NCBI GenBank assembly: GCA_030278955.1 | Contig: JAOANR010000008.1 | Coordinates: forward strand, 43,073,301 to 43,137,300 | DNA length: 64,000 bases | Direction of reading: 5' to 3' | Source of the DNA: Hygrophila difformis | Lineage: Eukaryota > Streptophyta > Magnoliopsida > Lamiales > Acanthaceae | In this document: piece by piece, positions 35,782-48,241 of the stretch | Position numbering within the stretch: the stretch's first letter is position 1 | How the letters are laid out: the number at the start of each line of letters is the position of its first letter | Program-made: the position numbers and the translations under genes | The notes under the pieces: model-generated | The model's database searches: none | What the model was told of the DNA's origin: nothing | What the model saw: the letters and a program-made list of their open reading frames with translations, nothing else

Positions 35782-36071
35782 TAATTCTACTTATAGTAGA
35801 TGCTATTTTGCTAGGAAAATATTTCTACTTTTGTACACCTTCTCGCTTGTACTAAAAATTTCATCTAAGGAAATAAAATGCCCGATTTATTTATAGTAAA
35901 TCGAACAAAAAAAATCTGGACAGATCTGTCCGACACAAAACCCAGAAGCGTACAACGCTTCTTAGTTCAATCGAGCACCATGTGCGAAATTACAAACACA
36001 TACACATTTATAGAAATTGTTAAAACTATATGTTAATTTCACAAGTCATAATCCACACTATTTGTAACAGA

Positions 36072-36680
36072 ATGGCACCTAGAGGAAGAGCAAGAACTCA
36101 GCCCGCTCCCCAAGACACTACGAAAGTGCCACCCAATGTCACCGAACCTGTAGAGGAACAACCCCAAGGTGCGCAGGACGCCCCCGCACCGAACAATGTG
36201 GGCGATCGTCTTCGGACGTTAGAGGAAATCCTGATTGCGCTAGGGAACGCGCAAGTCAATCAAGGTCAAGCTGCGGCGGTACCTCCGCCCCAAGCTCGTC
36301 CCAACTATCTGGCGATGGTGAATCCTTACCAGCCGCCCCACTATGCTGGTGAGGAGGATCCAGCAAAGCTGGAAGAATGGATCCGGACTTTTGACAAGCT
36401 GCTGGGTGCAGTCAAGTTTCCGGAAGGAGAGAGAGTGCACGTCGCTTCGTACTACTTGGGAGGCGAAGCGGACGACTGGTGGCAGGCTACTCATGGAAAA
36501 CTGCAAGAAGATGAAGCGCCCTACTCGTGGGCGGAAATGATGGAGTTGCTCAGGGATAGATCTTATCCCTTGAGTACTAAAGCAGCGATGTATGAGGAGT
36601 TTCTGTCGCTGAGACAAGGAAGTCAGACCGTGCAAGAGTACTATACTCGGTTCAAGGAGCTAGTTGCTCAATCATAGCAT
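36072..36680 (+). pseudogene. Gag of element B, C-terminally deleted
   Basis: ATG at 36072 (MAPRGRARTQPAP). The gag core is intact to RFKELV, then the frame runs into protease sequence out of frame and stops (AQS*). Compared with copy C, about 767 bp are missing, with GGAGCT shared at both breakpoints (36657-36662). The loss removes the Gag C terminus, both zinc knuckles and the first residues of the protease active site. Confidence 0.85.
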
Positions 36681-38039
36681 CAAGAATAGTGCCTGAGTTA
36701 GATCTACCTAAGTGCGAGATAATTAGCTTAGGAATTCAATTGCCTTCAGGAGAAGTAGTATCTTGCTCTAAATGATATAACGGAATTCCTATAGTGATCA
36801 AGAACGTAGAATTCTTCGCAAACTTAGTAGAATTTAACTTAAGGGACTTTGACATTATACTTGGGATGGACTGGGTATCCCAGTATAAAGCGGTGATCGA
36901 ATGCAAGAAGCAAAAGATCACCCTGTCAAAAAGTAGGGGAAAGAGAGTTATCTTTTACTCTCAGCCCCCTAAGAGGAGCAACAAAATCGTTAGTGCCCTC
37001 AAACTAAGTAACTTGATGCGTAAGGGGTATAGATTATATGCGTGCTACGTTCATAACCTTGAGGCGGAAGAGAACAAGGTTTACAACATTCCAGTGGTAA
37101 GAGAATACGCGGACGTGTTCCCTGAAGACGTCCCGGGCATGCCACCTGAGAGAGATCTCGAATTCACGATAGATCTCATCCCGGGCACAGAGCTTGTCTC
37201 AAAAGCTCCATACCGGATGGCACCATTGGAATTGAAGGAGATAAATGAACAACTCGAAGAGCTGTTAGGAAAAGGATACATAAGACCGAGTACTTCCCCC
37301 TGGGGAGCACCGGTTTTATTCGTCAAGAAGAAAGACGGAGGATTGCGTCTTTGCATAGATTATCGGGGACTGAACCAAGTGACGATTAAGAATAAGTACC
37401 CATTGCCGAGAATTCAGGATCTATTTGATCAACTGAAGGGAGCTTCAGTATTCTCGAAGATCGACTTGCGATCTGGGTATCACCAATTGAGGATCGCCGA
37501 GAAAGACATTCCGAAGATGGCGTTTCGAACTCGATATGGCCACTACGAGTTCACAGTGTTTTCCTTTGGATTAACCAATGCTCCAGCAATGTTCATGAAT
37601 CTCATGAACAATGTGTTTAGAGAATTGTTAGATCAGTGCGTCGTAGTGTTCATCGATGACATCCTGATCTACTCGAAGAGCGAGGAAGAGCATGCCCAAC
37701 ACTTACATCAAGTGTTAGGGATCTTGCGAAAGAACCAACTATACGATAAGTTGTCCAAATGCGATTTTTGGTTGAAGGATGTAGCATTTCTTGGACATAT
37801 AGTATCCGCTGATGGAGTCTTAGTGGATCCGGCAAAAGTTTCTGCCGTGACCGAATGGGCAGCGCCGACAAGTCCAACGGAAATAAGGAGTTTCCTTGGA
37901 TTGGCTGGATAGTATAGACCTTTTGTGAAGGATTTTTCGAAAATCGCACGCCCTTTAACCCAACTACTGAAGAAAGGAGTCAAATACGAGTGGACCGACG
38001 CGTGTGGAGCTGCGTTTCAAGAATTGAAGAAACGACTCA
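36663..38039 (+). pseudogene. Pol fragment of element B (protease to RT)
   Basis: Protease remainder, then reverse transcriptase with [33 protein letters not shown] and the catalytic [11 protein letters not shown]. Disabled by TGA at 36773-36775, where copies C and E have CGA or CGT, and by TAG at 37910-37912. Pol ends abruptly at 38039 against the first base of LTR C; RNase H and integrase are absent. The last five bases (ACTCA) are a candidate target site for element C. Confidence 0.88.
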
Positions 38040-40581
38040 TGTAATACCCGAGATTTTGCAACATAAAACAAATAATTAAATAAATAAACAATAAATAAAA
38101 TAAATAAATAATAAATAAATTCAGCAAATAAATTAATAAGGATAAGGAAATGAGAAATGAAATTTAACTTAAAAAGGAATTAAAGGAATTTAATTAAATA
38201 AAAAGAACTAAATAAAGAAAAATAAAATGTACACCGAAATCCGACACCAATGAACTCGAGAATTCGAGTCCAAACATGCAATTAGACCCCGAGTAAAAAT
38301 TTAGAGAGGAAATAGGAACCCGAAGGTACCCCGGAAATCGGAATCCGGGAGCATAGGGGGATAGAAGTCCGAAAGAGAGGAGGAAAGGCACGACGGATCG
38401 CACGACCCGCCCGGACCGAAGTCCAGGCGAGTGTCGCGCGGTGGCCGCGCGGTCAATAGGGGAAAGGCGCGCCACGGCCGCGCCAACGGGCAGATTCGGC
38501 GGTTGCGAGATTCACTCGCCCGAATCCGGATTTTCCGACTTCGGTTGAACACCTTTCGGCTCAAGACTCCCCAAGGCCGACCTTGGACGTCCCTAGGTCA
38601 TGTTTACCTATAAATAAGACCTCTTGAAAGCCCCGAACACTTTTCAAAACCCTACGATACTCTCTATACACAAAACCCTAGATCCGGAAGTCATCGGAGG
38701 CACCAAAACCGAGCGGGGACTGCCGTGGACGAATTTGAGAGATCTCCAACGTCGTGGTAAGTTAGATCCGTTCATCCATCTCGTTTTTAATTCAAAAATG
38801 AAACCCTAATTCTCTTCTTTTTATTTCTACACCCCGAATCGGATCTAGAACAAAGAACCCGACGAACGGAGAGGATAAACGGTGGACTGGAAGCCACGCC
38901 TCCGAACTCGACGATCCCGGACGACTACAAATCTGTAAGTTGACACTTACATGGTTTTGGGAGTAATTAAAACACTTAACCTAAAAGCTTAATCGAAACT
39001 TTCAAAATCTGTCAACATATGATTTTTACCGGCGCAACAGTTTTGCCTAATTTTTCCGAACACTTAAAAATCCTCAAACGGAAAAACTTAAAACAAGAAA
39101 AACATTCCTACGGCTTAGATCTATCTCCTGAAAAAGTTTCAGAATTTTTCATGATGATTTGATATATGAAATCTACCCGAAACCGAACTGCTTGGAATTG
39201 GATCTTGAATTTCTTGACAGAACTTAGGTCCGATCTTGATGACGTTTTTGACATTAGTTATAAGCCAATTTAGATCTTTAGCCGAACATGAAAGTTGTAG
39301 ACAAATGTCTTTAAGAAGGTCTCTGTAAAATTTCATTAAGTTTGGAGTTGATTTGCTATGGTAGATCTTGATAATGATATGACAAAAATTGATGTTTTGA
39401 CCTGTTTTGGTATCTCGGATTGAAAAAGTTAAAACACGAAAGTTGTTCATCTCGATGTTTCCGAGTAAGTGGTAAAATTTCAGAACTTTTGGAATTAAAC
39501 TCGATTTTTAATGAATTTTAGAGTAAAATGTGATTGACCGAGTCAAATCTTGAAATCTTGTTGAAACGGTGAAACTAGCCTTTAAGGTTTAAACGAGTAG
39601 AAGACTCTTTGAAATAAATACATGAAATCTGAAATTAGGAAATCCCCTTTACAAACTTGATCTTTAAAATTAGGGGGTGAGTGCTCTGCAGGGTGCCCTC
39701 CTAACGATTCACTTCGTGCCTTTATGGACGATGGTGACCCGCGCAAAATTTTTTGAGATATGTTGCCAAAACGGCATGAGATATATGGCCAACACTCTCG
39801 TGAATATCCTTATGGGTTTCCCGAGGCTTCGGAGTGGTACTGGGTATGGCAGATACGGCTGCGGCCGCCGGTTTCCGGCTAAACTTGCTGATATCGCGAT
39901 GCAATCGTGAAATACTTGAAATACTAAATCTTGGGAGTAATGAGGATAGTTAAATGTTTAATTATTGCCCTTTTTAAATTATTAAATGCTTTATTTGAAT
40001 TAATTATGACTTTTATTTAAATTATGCTAAATGTACTATTGATTAGTGCCATGATTTAAATTATGAGAATTGGTTATATTATTAAATTAAATTATTTACG
40101 ATTATTATCATGCTTTTATTTAATTATTAAATTAATGGCTTTTAAACCCTACAATCATACATGTAATAGCTTACTCAGCAAGTTGTGCTGACCAAACCAT
40201 TTATTTTTCCTTTTCCTTACAGAGTATGTGGAACAAACATGAGCACGTTCATGCATGGGGGAAACTATATTTTTGCGAAACTTTATTATTAAATTCTTGC
40301 ATTAGACTCTAGAATAAATGGGCCTGTTTAACCCGTGTTTTCACCATGTCGGTCTTATTTACATTTTCGCTGCAATATTATACTTAAATATTTTTACGCT
40401 GCATTATGATATTATTATTTTCGAGACTATATTGTATGGGCTGTTTGCAAAGGTTTTAAATATTTTTAAATACTGAAATACCTAGCCTTGCATCTATTTA
40501 GTAAGCCAGAGAAGCCGTGTCTTACTAGGGAGGTGTGGCGGTGACATCCTGACCTGGGTGACCAAAAACCGGGGTGTTACA
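38040..40581 (+). mobile_element. LTR C of a Tekay-type element
   Basis: 2.54 kb, TGTAATACCCGAG...GGTGTTACA. It aligns with LTR B throughout. TATAAATAA at 38609-38617, donor-like GTAAGT at 38757, second GTAAG..CTTAC at 38935, acceptor CTTACAG (exon from 40223), acceptor-side hairpin 40175-40191 and U5 hairpin 40494-40532. Confidence 0.9.
38609..38617 (+). promoter_or_regulatory. TATA box of LTR C
   Basis: TATAAATAA in the same context as 15979-15987. Confidence 0.6.
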
Positions 40582-40584
40582 AGT

Positions 40585-40596
40585 TGGTATCAAAGC
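40585..40596 (+). other. Primer-binding site, interior C
   Basis: TGGTATCAAAGC: one mismatch (A for G) to the initiator-Met type seen elsewhere in the window. Confidence 0.85.
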
Positions 40597-40801
40597 CGGC
40601 TATTTTTAAACTATTATTTTTAAACCATTATTATTTTTAAAGTACTATTAATATTTTGACTATTATTTTAAATTTTAAAGTATTATTTCCCTGGAGAAAT
40701 TTTTATTTTAAAACCCATGGAAAAATATATATAGTGCATGAATTATTTTTGGGGGGGAAATCATCATTTGTATTTGCATATTGCATCTCTTTTATGTAGA
40801 G

Positions 40802-40939
40802 AACTTAGAATCTTGGCGAATTTTAACTTAGAATCTTGGCGAATTTCAACTTAAAACCTTGGCGAATTTCAACTTAGAATCTTGGCGAATTTTAACTTAG
40901 AATCTTGGTGAAGTTCAACCTAGAATCTTGGCGAATATT
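40802..40939 (+). repeat. 23-bp tandem repeat in leader C
   Basis: Six units of AACTTAGAATCTTGGCGAAT plus three bases, directly before the pre-gag ORF. Copy B has two units; element E has none or one decayed unit at the same place. Confidence 0.9.
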
Positions 40940-40964
40940 AACTTAGATCTTTTGCTTGCGCTAG

Positions 40965-41300
40965 ATGGCTAGTCAAGATATGATGCACTTGATGATCAAA
41001 ATGATGAACGTTCACCTTGATTCCCAACAAACCATAGAACAAATGAAATATCGTATGGCTCAATTGGAGGCAAATCTGCACCACATGGGCAACTTGAGAG
41101 AGGCGGATCACCACCGCATAAACCAACTCGAACGTCAAGTCCAAACCCTCACTATGCAAAACCTAATCTTGAAGGAACACATCGATGCTCATGGACAAGA
41201 CTTGAACACCATCTTTGACGATCTACTGCCGCCAAGTTCGGAGGAGGAAGACCCGGAGGAGGATCCCGCTACCCCACCGGAGGACGTCTTGAGACGCTAG
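40965..41300 (+). CDS. Small pre-gag coiled-coil ORF, copy C
   Basis: 111 aa, intact. N-terminal amphipathic segment (MASQDMMHLMIKMMN), a heptad-rich coiled coil (about residues 20-85, with MAQLEANLHHMGNL and HRINQLERQVQTL), and an acidic tail (DDLLPPSSEEEDPEEDP). The same ORF lies between PBS and gag in B, D and E. No enzyme motif or cysteine cluster. It could be a leader-region structural or regulatory protein; the function is unknown. 41301-41624 is non-coding. Confidence 0.75.
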   Translation: MASQDMMHLMIKMMNVHLDSQQTIEQMKYRMAQLEANLHHMGNLREADHHRINQLERQVQTLTMQNLILKEHIDAHGQDLNTIFDDLLPPSSEEEDPEEDPATPPEDVLRR

Positions 41301-41624
41301 GGATTCTATTTATAGTAGATACTATTTTTGCTAGGAAAATATTTCTACTTTTGTATACCTTCCCGCTTGTACTAAAATTTCGTTTAAGGAAATAAAATGC
41401 TCGATTTATTTATAATAAATCGAAAAAAAATTAAAATTTGGACAGACCTGTCCGAAAAAAAATGAAATAAAATAAAATAAATTAAAATAAAACCCGGAAG
41501 CGTACGGCGCTTCTTAGTTCGATCGAGCACCACGTGCGAAATTACAAAACACATACACATTAATAGAAGTTGTTTAGACTATATGTGAAATTCACAAGTC
41601 CTAATCCACCCTATTTGTAACAGA

Positions 41625-42849
41625 ATGGCACCCAGAGGAAGAGAAAGAACTCAACCCGCTCCCCAAACCACCACTGAACCACCTACCGAAACACCTCCAA
41701 ATGTCACGGAACCGGCTCAACCTGTAGAGGAACAGCCCCAAGGTGCGCAGGATGCCCTCGCATCGAACAATGTGGGCGATCGTCTTCGGACGATAGAGGA
41801 GGTCTTGATTGCGCTAGGGAACGCGCAAGTCAACCAGGGCCAAGCTGCGGCGGTACCTCCGCCCCAAGCTCGCCCTAATTACTTGGCAATGGTGAATCCC
41901 TACCAGCCACCCCACTATGCTGGTGAGGAGGATCCAGCCAAACTGGAGGAATGGATCCGAACCTTCGACAAGCTGCTGGGAGCAGTCAAATGTCCGGAAG
42001 GAGAGAGAGTGCACGTCGCTTCGTACTACTTGGGAGGCGAAGCGGACGACTGGTGGCAGGCAACTCAAGCCAAGCTGACTGAAGATGATGAGCCCTACTC
42101 TTGGGCGGAAATGATGGAACTACTCAGGGATCGATTCTATCCCTTGAGTACTAAATCGGCGATGTACGAGGAATTCCTGTCGCTGAAGCAAGGAGGCCAA
42201 ACCGTACAAGAGTACTACACTCGATTCAAGGAGCTGGTGAGGTTCGCACCAAGACTCGTACCCACGGATGCGGAGAAAGCTCAAAAGTTCGAGATGGGAC
42301 TGAACCTGTCTGTTCGCGAGGTGATCGCGGGGGTACATTACCCCGATTTTGCATGCTGTGTATGACCGCGCTGTGGCAGTAGCGCGTGTGCAACAACTGA
42401 AGAGAAGGGTGAGTGGGGAGTCCAGCAGGGGTCCCCAAGACAAGAGAAACCGGGACGCGAGAAGCGAGAACAACACGGGAAGGAACGAACAGCGGAGAGG
42501 GTCAAATAGGCCACAACAAACCAACAATGGGAGGAGGTTTAACCAAGAAGAACCCGTACCACCCTGCCCAAGGTGTGGACGACCCCATCTGGCGAGGGGA
42601 TGCCCTCAACAGGGCGCCTGCTTCCGATGTGGTCGAATGGGTCACATTCGTCGGGATTGCCGAACGAGGATGGAGAACATAACAAAGAGGGAAGATTTGG
42701 TCATGGAGCTGGAACAGCCTCAGAACCAAAATGGGCGGAACGGAAATAACCAGGGGTATAGACCCCTTTAAAACCAATTTAGGCCGCCGAATCAGAACCA
42801 GAACCAACGACCTCCGTCACCGCAGAATCAAAACCAACAACAAAATTAG
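41625..42849 (+). pseudogene. Gag of element C, frameshifted
   Basis: MAPRGRERTQPAP start, full gag core (VASYYLGGEADDWWQATQ). A T-run indel at about 42345 shifts the frame (ends 42365). The correct frame resumes at about 42349 with the linker and two zinc knuckles (CPRCGRPHLARGC and CFRCGRMGHIRRDC). In-frame TAA at 42769-42771 and TAG at 42847-42849 then break the junction to protease. Gag and pol share one frame here, which shows that the family uses a single Gag-Pol ORF. Confidence 0.88.
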
Positions 42850-45800
42850 CAGCCGAATGCGAATCAGCAGGGCAACCAAGGACGCCCTATGGGGAGGCTC
42901 AACGTGGTTAACCAAGCGGACGTGCCTGCACAAGGAGAAGTGATGGCAGGTACATTTCATGTTTTGAATACACCCCTTAGAGTTCTATTTGATTCTGGAG
43001 CTAGTTGCTCAATCATAGCATCAAGAATAGTGCCTGAGTTAGATCTACCTAAGTGCGAGAGAATTAGCTTAGGAATTCAATTGCCTTTTGGAGAAGTAGT
43101 ATCTTGCTGTAAACGATATAACGGAATTCCTATAGTGATAAAGAACGTAGAATTCTTCGCGAACTTAGTAGAATTTAACTTAAGAGACTTTGACATCATA
43201 CTGGGGATGGATTGGTTATCCCAGTATAAAGTGGTGATCGAATGCCAAAAACAAAAGATCACCTTGTCAAAAAGTAGGGGAAAGAGAGTTATCTTTTACT
43301 CTCAGCCCCCTAAGAAGAGTAACAAAATCGTTAGTGCACTTAAACTAAGTAACTTGATGCGTAAGGGGTATGAGCTATATGCGTGCTACGTGCACAACCT
43401 TGAGGCGGAAGAGAACAAGGTTGATAGCATACCAGTGGTAAGAGAATACCCGGATGTGTTTCCTGAAGACATCCCGGGAATGCCACCTGAGAGAGATCTT
43501 GAATTCACGATAGATCTCATCCCGGGCACAGAGCCTGTCTCAAAAGCTCCGTACCGAATGGCACCACTAGAAATGAAGGAGTTAAAGGACCAACTCGAGG
43601 AGCTGTTAGGAAAAGGGTATATAAGGCCGAGTACTTCCCCCTGGGGAGCACCAGTTTTATTTGTTAAGAAGAAAGATGGAGGATTACGTCTTTGCATAGA
43701 CTATCGAGGGTTAAACCAAGTGACTATCAAGAATAAATACCCACTGCCGAGAATTGAGGATCTATTTGATCAACTGAAGGGAGCTTCAGTATTCTCGAAG
43801 ATCGACTTGCGATCTAGGTACCACCAGTTGAGAATTGCCGAGAAAGATATCCCGAAGACGGCGTTTCGAACTCGATATGGCCACTACGAGTTCACAGTGT
43901 TATCCTTTGGGTTAACAAATGCTCCGGCAATGTTCATGGACCTCATGAACAATGTATTTCGAGAGCTGCTAGATCAGTGTGTAGTGGTGTTCATTGATGA
44001 CATCCTGATCTACTCGAAAAGTGAGGAGGAGCACACCCAGCACTTGCACCAAGTGTTAGAGACCTTGCGAAAGAATCAACTATACGGCAAATTGTCCAAA
44101 TGCGATTTTTGGTTGATGGAGGTAGCATTTCTAGGACATATAGTATCCGCTGATGGAGTTTCAGTGGATCCGGCAAAAGTTTCTGCCGTAACTGAATGGG
44201 CAACTCCAAAAAGCCAAACTGAGATAAGGAGTTTCCTTGGATTAGCCGGGTACTATAGACGGTTCGTGAAGGATTTTTCGAAAATCACATGACCTTTGAC
44301 CCAGCTACTGAAGAAGGGAGTAAAATACGTGTGGACAGAGGCTTGTGAAACAGCGTTTCAAGAACTGAAGAAACGACTCACAACCACACCCGTATTGACA
44401 CTACCATCAGAGAATGGTGACTTCGAAGTTTATAGCGATGCTTCGAAGGAAGGTTTAGGTTGTGTCTTGATGCAAGACTCGAAAGTCGTAGCGTATGCAT
44501 CACGCCAGCTAAAACCTCACGAGGAAAATTATCCGACACACGACCTGGAGTTGGCAGCGGTCGTTTTCGCTCTAAAGATATGGAGACATTATCTTTATGG
44601 GCGGAAGTGTCGAATGTTCACCGACCACAAGAGCTTGAAGTATATATGGAAAAAAAGGTAAAAACGTCCTTTATCTTTCCAAAAATTTCAAATCCGTCCT
44701 TTTTCTATTTCATTACCGATTTAGTCCGCTACAAATGCTAATTATGTTCAAATCAGTCCTTTTTTCACTAATTATATTCTAATTGCTGACGTGGCAAGGG
44801 TTTTAATTTAAACCTGACACGTGTGCATAATATTAGTCCTTTTCTTTTATCTTTTGCCAATTCAGTCCGAAACTTTTATTTTGTTCTATTTAGTCCTCTA
44901 CCCCAATCACTCATTTTTATATTAATTGGCCTCAAACCTTTCAAATTATTTCATTTTAGGCCCAGAACCTTAAATTTTTTATTATTACTAATCCATTTAT
45001 CAAATAAATGCACAACATACTTCCATAAATAAAATTAAACACCAAACCTCATATATTGGGTTCGACTGCTTTGTTATCGGGTCTTTCAAGTACCGGAATT
45101 TTACGGACTCTCTAATAACCACTCGACCGCAACCGATTGTTCATTGGTTTTGGTTTCCTTCAGTAACAATCAACAGAATCTTACTTTGCGTCCTACCTTA
45201 GGATGTAGCAATATTTAAAAGTAAATGATTTAACTTGAATTTTTGGAAGGTTATGGATACAGGAAGCCTTGGTTTTATTGAAAAATATTAATATTATTAA
45301 AAATATTAAAAAAATAGCATGAATTTTATTGTCCACAAAGTATGATTGTGCTGATTGTTGCTGAAGGAAACCAGAACCAATGAACCATCGTTACGGTCGG
45401 GTGGTTAGAGAGAGTCCGTAAAATTCGAAACTTCAAAGACCCGGTAACAAGGCGGTCAAACCCAATGTATGAGGTTTGGTATTTAATTTTATTTACGGAA
45501 GTATGTTGGGCATTTATTTGATAAATGTATTAGTAATAATAAAAAATTTAAGGTTCTGGGCCTAAAATGAAATAATTTGAAAGGTTTGAGGCCAATTAAT
45601 ATAAAAATGAGTGATTGGGGTAGAGGACTAAATAGAACAAAATAAAAGTTTAGGACTGAATTGACAAAAGATAAAAGCAAAAGGACTAATATTATGCACA
45701 CGTGTCAGGTTTAAATTAAAACTCTTGCCACGTCAACAATTAGAATATAATTAGTGAAAAAAGGACTGATTTGAACATAATTAGCATTTGTAGCGGACTA

Positions 45801-46365
45801 AATCGGTAATAAAATAGAAAAAGGACGGATTTGAAATTTTTGGAAAGATAAAGGACGTTTTTACCTTTTTTTCCAAGTATATATTCACTCAGAAGGAGTT
45901 GAATTTGAGACAGCGAAGGTGGTTGGAACTTATTAAAGACTACGAGTTAGAGATAGCCTACCACGAGGGGAAGGCGAATGTGGTAGCCGATTCCCTAAGT
46001 CGGAAAACCCAACACGCGACGAACTCGTTGGTAATTCCGCCGGCATTGTACATGGATTTAGCGAGATTGGACGTGGAACTTGTGCATCCTGGCACAGTGA
46101 GTGACACGATCAATGCCATGATCGTAGAAACCCCAATATTGGACGAGATTAAGCTCGCCCAACCGGGCGACGCGAAACTCGAAAAGATAAAGGGGTATAT
46201 TGCCGAAGGAAAGGCAATAGGATTTGCTGTCCACGAGGATGGAAGCATTCGTTTCAAAGGGAGATGGTGTGTGCCTCAAAAATGTGCCGAGTTGAAGCGA
46301 AGTTGATGGAGGAAGGGCACAACATGCCATATTCAGTACATCCCGGAGGCGACAAGTTTTACAAT
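42850..46365 (+). pseudogene. Pol of element C, broken and interrupted
   Basis: Protease ([11 protein letters not shown]), RT ([11 protein letters not shown]) and RNase H ([13 protein letters not shown]) are recognisable. Defects: RSRYHQ where the others have RSGYHQ in RT, TGA at 44290-44292, a 1.2-kb fold-back element at 44648-45874 in RNase H, a frameshift at about 46303 in the linker before integrase, and truncation at about 46360, where the integrase zinc domain ([10 protein letters not shown]) runs straight into LTR sequence. The integrase core and chromodomain are missing. Confidence 0.88.
44648..45874. mobile_element. Fold-back MULE-like MITE with ~0.5-kb terminal inverted repeats
   Basis: 1227 bp. 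Both ends begin GGAAAAAAAGGTAAAAACG (in inverted orientation) and the arms stay near-identical for about 0.5 kb (44648 to about 45185, and about 45340 to 45874) around a short centre. The flanking 10-bp duplication AAGTATATAT is at 44638-44647 and 45875-45884. Long inverted repeats and a 9-10 bp duplication fit Mutator-like elements. Mirror-image ORFs in the arms are shadows. It is non-coding and would transcribe into a long hairpin. Confidence 0.88.
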
Positions 46366-47259
46366 GGTGAGTGCTCTGCAGGGTGCCCTCCTAACGATTC
46401 ACTTCGTGCCTTTATGGACGATGGTGACCCGCGTGAAATTTTGAGATATGTTGCCAAAACGGCATGAGATATATGGCCTACACTCTCGTGAATATCCATA
46501 TGGGTTTCCCGAGGCTCCGGAGTGGTACTGGGTATGGCAGATACGGCTGTGGCTGCCGGCTTCCGGCTAAATTTGACGAGATTGCAATGCAATCGTGAAA
46601 TACTTGAGATACTGAATCTTGGGAGTAATGGGGATAGTTAAATATTTATTTATTGTCCTTTTAAATTATTAAATGCTTTATTTAAATTAATTATGGCTTT
46701 TAGTTAAATTATGCTAAATGTATTATTGATTAGTGCCATGAATTAATTATGCAAATTGGTTAGATAACTAGATTGAATTATTTATGATTTATTATCATGC
46801 TTCTATTCAAATATTAATTAATGGCTTTTAAACCCCACGACCATGTCTGCATTAACTTACTCAGCAAGTTGTGCTGACCAAACCATTTATTTTCTTTTTC
46901 TTACAGAGTATGTGGAATGAACATGAGCACGTACATGCATGGGATTTTAGGAAACTTTTATATTTAAATTCTTGCATTAGACTGTAGTATAAACGGGCCT
47001 GTTTAACCCTTGTTTTGACCATGTTGGTCCTATTTACATTTTCCGCTGCAAAACTTATACTCTGATATTGTTTTCCGCTGCATTATGATATTATTTTCGA
47101 ACTTATATTGAATGGGCTGTTTCTGTATGCTTTTGAATATTTTTAAATTCTGCAATACCTAGCCTTGTATCTCTTTAGTAAGCTCGGAGAAACCGTGTCT
47201 TGCTAGGGAGGTGTGACGGTGACATCCCGACCTGGGTGACCAAAAACCGGGGTGTTACA
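46366..47259 (+). mobile_element. LTR fragment (3' part of a Tekay LTR)
   Basis: Begins within the conserved GGTGAGTGCTCTGCAGG block and aligns with LTR B from about 34192 to its end, including the acceptor TTCTTACAG and U5 hairpin (47171-47210). Ends in GTTACA at 47259. The U3 half was deleted together with the end of pol C. Confidence 0.88.
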
Positions 47260-47773
47260 CAAATTTTGAAAGCCCAATATTTTTAGAGCCCAAAAATTTA
47301 TTATTTTTCGGCCCAATATAGAGGCCCAAGTGTTTTAAACATTACTCCCTCCGTCCCATTTTGCACACAATCCAATGCACTCTTTCAATCGTTAATATAT
47401 GTAGTATGAAAATTATGTAAATTATATATATTCTAAAACTAAATGATCATACGATTCTAAAAGATCCAACTCAACTAGTTTTTTTACAAATATATTATTG
47501 CAATAAAATTGAGTCAAAGTTGAACAATGAACAGTGTCAAAAAGTCAAACAGGGCACAATAGACGGGACGGAGGGAGTATTTTTAAATTTTCAAAGTATT
47601 ATGTCCATGGAAATGAATTTTATTTTAAAACCCATGGAAAATAAATATATATATATATACAAATTATTTTTTTCGGGGGTTGCATACGCATACATGCATA
47701 CATTCCTACATTTTTGCACATTCCTAACTTTATTTCTGATTATGTTCTAACTTAACCCTTCTGTTTATATTAG
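47260..47773 (+). mobile_element. Leader of interior D, with a Stowaway insertion
   Basis: AAGCCCAA-rich leader like that of element E, but without the primer-binding site. It is interrupted by a Stowaway MITE and resumes at about 47580 (TATGTCCATGG...AAAACCCATGG). Confidence 0.7.
47345..47577. mobile_element. Stowaway MITE
   Basis: 233 bp, ends CTCCCTCCGTCCC and GGGACGGAGGGAG, the canonical Stowaway terminus. TA duplication at 47343-47344 and 47578-47579. Confidence 0.93.
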
Positions 47774-48241
47774 ATGCCTGACCAAATGAACCTAATGATG
47801 AAACTCATGAATGCATATCTTGAGAGTAATGAAGTGGAGAAAGATTCCCAACAACAAATCCAGTACTACCGCATAGGAAATTTGGAAGCCGACCTAGCCC
47901 ATTTCGATAACCTTAGGGCTGCCGACCATCACCAAATGAACCAGTTAGAAGCTCAAGTGAATGAACTCGTGAATCAAAACCACACTATGCAAGAAAAGAT
48001 AAACACTATGGAAATGGACCTAATCAACCTTACTGATTATATTTTGGCTCCAAGTCCCGTGACAGATCATGGTATTGTTGAACCCAGTGGACCGCCAAGC
48101 CCAGTCCTTCATGGGCCCATAGGCACAATTACAATATCTGATGATGAGGTGGAGGAGGACCATCCGATACCTCTTGAGTCCGATGAGGCAAGGGAGGCCG
48201 ATAGGAGGATGCTTAACTACTCTCCCAACATTATGAATTAG
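47774..48241 (+). CDS. Small pre-gag coiled-coil ORF, copy D (long form)
   Basis: 155 aa, intact: MPDQMNLMMKLMNAYLESNE, then the same coiled-coil core (IGNLEADLAHFDNLRAADHH, MNQLEAQVNELVNQN) and an extended acidic/Pro-rich tail (ISDDEVEEDHPIPLESDEAR). It is clearly diverged from copies B, C and E yet still open. It stays open although gag next to it is deleted and pol is broken. Function unknown. Confidence 0.72.
   Translation: MPDQMNLMMKLMNAYLESNEVEKDSQQQIQYYRIGNLEADLAHFDNLRAADHHQMNQLEAQVNELVNQNHTMQEKINTMEMDLINLTDYILAPSPVTDHGIVEPSGPPSPVLHGPIGTITISDDEVEEDHPIPLESDEAREADRRMLNYSPNIMN

Noticed and set aside
44823..45701. Two Leu/Phe-rich ORFs with near-identical translation on opposite strands
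   Set aside because: They are mirror images in the arms of the fold-back element and have no membrane-protein family features.
46264..46467. Fusion ORF joining integrase to LTR sequence
   Set aside because: It is a deletion junction read through by chance in a dead element.
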